Positions 61,516 to 64,000 of a stretch of 64,000 nucleotides of DNA are shown piece by piece (positions within the stretch are counted from its first letter, which is position 1; each line of letters starts with the position of its first letter). The stretch is from Epiperipatus broadwayi (taxonomy: Eukaryota > Onychophora > Udeonychophora > Euonychophora > Peripatidae): contig JAQFVV010012394.1 in NCBI GenBank assembly GCA_028023455.1, forward strand, positions 30,966,885-31,030,884, in the 5' to 3' direction. The position numbers and the translations under genes are program-made. Below the pieces are notes generated by a model that worked only from the letters and a program-made list of their open reading frames with translations, did no database searches and was not told the origin of the DNA.

Positions 61516-61820
61516 CAATCTCTTGCACATATCTTTATCATTGTTCAGTATATATAGATGGGAAATTACTACAATTTTAATTGTTAAGTGTCAAACTTAC
61601 TGTCCTCACAACTTTGACACATACAACTTAATGGAAGTATATTAATAATGTTGGTTAGTCATAAATTAGACTAGAGATTATCCATTATAAATAATGTTTT
61701 GGTAGTGTAATTTTCATTACACCATTATCATACAATGTAGACATGGTTTCTATCCACTTTTAATACTTTATGGAGGATGGAATCATAAATATATGACAAA
61801 GGACATGTGAAAAAGATCTA

Positions 61821-61873
61821 TGATCCCCAAGATGCACATTTCATGTTGAATCAGCACTTGTCAGTTGGCTAAG
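61821..61873 (-). ncRNA. hammerhead-like, family D copy 4
   Basis: Minus strand: CCAA, CTGACAA (G8 lost), GTGCTG/CAACAT stem II, GAAA, ATG-TG-CAT stem III, C17, TTGGGGATCA. Stem I and stem III are the best preserved of the family. Confidence 0.55.
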
Positions 61874-61994
61874 ATTACAATTTTTGCACATATTTTTATC
61901 ACTGTCAGTGTATGTATATATATATATATATATTGTAATGGGATGGTTATCACTGTCAGTGTATGTATATATATATATATATATTGTAATGGGA

Positions 61995-64000
61995 TGGTGG
62001 TAGCTGGAATGGGGTGATATTTGTAATTGGGGTGATGGTTAACACCTGGTGTAATGGCAAATCATCATCACTTCCAGTCATAATTAAATTTAAAATTTGA
62101 TATAAGAGTAAATAAGTATAAAAGACATATATAAGAAAGATATTAAATAATGATAAAGTGATGAAACAATTTAGATATTAAAGTAATATCTAAATATATA
62201 TATATATATATAAAAGAAATTTTATATCTTAAAAGAGAGAGCATGAGAAATCATTGAGAGATCAGCCAGCTAACAGTTAACTCCTTAGAGCAACAATAAG
62301 TAACTATACAGCAAACAGCATTATCAAATAGTATAAGTACTAGTAATACTCAAAAATAACCATTCATCATCATAAATGATCAATCAAAACAAATCAATAC
62401 ACCAGAATAAAATTAACTATCAATCTAGTGACTGCATTTGATCAATAATATAAGTTAACAGCCAGTCTAGTGACTGGATTGACAATAGGTCTTCTGTAGA
62501 CCAGCTAACTATTTAGCCCTTTCCAGCTCATGGCAGGTTATTGAAATCATTAATTTGAAAACATCACTTAAATTCTAATCCATCAGATTACACAACCATA
62601 AAAATACAATAATAGTGGTATATTAAAACATGCTGATCACCATCATTGCTCTGGCCACTTAGTACCATTAATGTACTGGCCAACTACAAACTTAATTTCT
62701 AATAGACTAAATTAAATAAAATGTAGTGCAGGGGCTTTAAAGAATGTACTCTTAGTGTCAACCAGGGAAATATCAATCATCATCATAATCATCATCATAT
62801 GGATGCTCAAAACACTAATATACACCCCCAATCATATATTCAACCCATGCTTGAATCTAGCTCAGATAACATATGCACAAGTATTGTTATGGGGACCAAG
62901 AAATGATGCAATACAATTTTTAACAATTAAATTCAAGTTTATTAATAACAATAAAAAATTAATGAAATTAAAGTCTCTAGAAAAAAGCTATGCACATATC
63001 AAGTAGGCCTTCTGATTTTGATTAACATGTAATTAAAGAATCATATTGTGATTTACAATGATTACTATACAAAATTCAAATTATTACATTGAGATTTACA
63101 TCTATGTTCCTATAGGTTTATTTAAAACCAGATCCCATACAGAAATGTGGCTTAATATAAAATTAAGATTTTTGAATTGACATTTAATACTAAAATGATT
63201 AAAATTTACATATAAGTGTCTATTTGACACACATTGATATTTGCAATACAACTCACATATATATGCACACATACATGTGTGTGTAATTTCTGAACATATT
63301 TAAATTGTACTACAATAATACATGATTAAACTTTTAACTTATATTTTTAATAATACAAATACCTATGGTTTCTCTTGTGCAAGCTGGTAGACTGTCTTGT
63401 CATCATTAGAATAAGCATAATCTAGGCAATTGGCATAATCAATAGAGAGTATAATTTAGGTGTGTTGGCATTCATGAGCTCCTTTCTGTCCAGGTTTGTT
63501 TCAGACAAGTATCTGTCTTGACTTCAGCTACATCTCATGGGAGCTCTGTCCAATTCTGCTAGCTAACTCTGCAGCTAACTATTTTGCTTCTCTAAAATAT
63601 TATTAGCCAAGCCTTCTGGCCAACTCTTACAAAATATACTTAGTCATGATTTATAGATTGACAATTTGCCCAGCTAAATTTCTGCCAATTCTACCAACTG
63701 ATTCTCAACAATATTATTACCAAAACTAAAAACCAGACTTTGCAACTGATATTTGGTCACAGCTTCTCAAAATATTACAACCAGACTTTTCTGGCCAGCT
63801 AACCAAACTGTTATTTTTTATCAGTCCTTTTTATAAGAGTCATTGAGGTTTTTAAAAACACTAATTTAAAAAAATGTTTTTTATTTTTCAAATCCTTTTG
63901 AAACCACTTTTAATTAAAATGTACTTTTGAAAACAAGTTTGAAGTTTTATCAATTTACAAATATTTTTTTTTTAAAATGGATAATAGAAATGTATGTAAG
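61995..64000. other. A+T-rich sequence with short microsatellites
   Basis: (TA)n near 62188-62212 and a (ATC)n/(CAT)n patch near 62777-62800. No gene or known repeat recognised. Confidence 0.4.

Larger units (their letters stand above)
60950..61990 (-). mobile_element. family D hammerhead tandem array
   Basis: Three degenerate minus-oriented monomers, with hammerheads starting at 61827, 61465 and 60987 (spacings of about 362 and 478 bp). Shared blocks include GAATCATAAATATATGA, GACATG(TG)AAAAAGAT, the hammerhead, and TGCACATAT(C/T)TTTATCA. Non-coding. The low-coordinate end of the last unit holds a 54-bp duplication with (TA)n at 61913-61990. Confidence 0.65.

Overview
The window reads as intergenic DNA from a large, very A+T-rich animal genome, probably an invertebrate. 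I cannot name the phylum. I recognise no host protein-coding exon, tRNA gene or rRNA gene. Almost everything identifiable is transposable-element debris: a LINE family (called LINE-A here) ending in ATCAC-type repeats, an RTE/BovB-like LINE, a third LINE fragment, Penelope-like elements (PLEs) with GIY-YIG endonuclease remnants, tRNA-derived SINEs, hAT-like ends, a TTAA-flanked insertion, an ISXO2/Merlin-like transposase relic, and fold-back elements.

Layout. 0.6-4.2 kb: a hammerhead (family D), a SINE, and LINE-A copy 1, which is split by a 572-bp hammerhead-bearing insertion. 5-7.7 kb: overlapping RTE, other LINE and PLE fragments. 9.7-11.8 kb: an inverted pair of PLE copies and an RTE fragment. 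15-19.9 kb: a PLE-type tail, a tRNA-SINE, a fold-back element, hammerhead family G, and hammerhead family C with a 115-bp insertion. 20.9-22.4 kb: SINE, LINE-A and PLE-B palindrome. 25-29.3 kb: a PLE-B palindrome with nested insertions. 35.5-36.1 kb: a triple tandem repeat. 36.15-45.7 kb: a second PLE-B palindrome split by a 4.8-kb unidentified insertion and a LINE-A copy. 46.8-50.5 kb: transposase relic, fold-back, PLE tail, hAT end and a family C hammerhead array. 52.4-58.8 kb: RTE, LINE-A, two palindromic E elements and another LINE-A. 60.9-62 kb: a family D hammerhead array. The long stretches between are A+T-rich DNA in which I see nothing firm.

Main result. Several unrelated repeat families each carry a hammerhead-ribozyme-like core (CUGANGA, stem II, GAAA, very short stem III). 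In families C, D and G I can also pair stem I by eye, in C and D as two helices around an internal loop. These units occur as tandem monomers of about 246-480 bp and, repeatedly, as head-to-head inverted pairs. Two are bounded by target-site duplications (11 and 13 bp), showing that small hammerhead-bearing units moved. Hammerheads in PLEs and in small retrozymes are established knowledge. The number of families side by side, and the palindromic form shared by several, are what merit a closer look.
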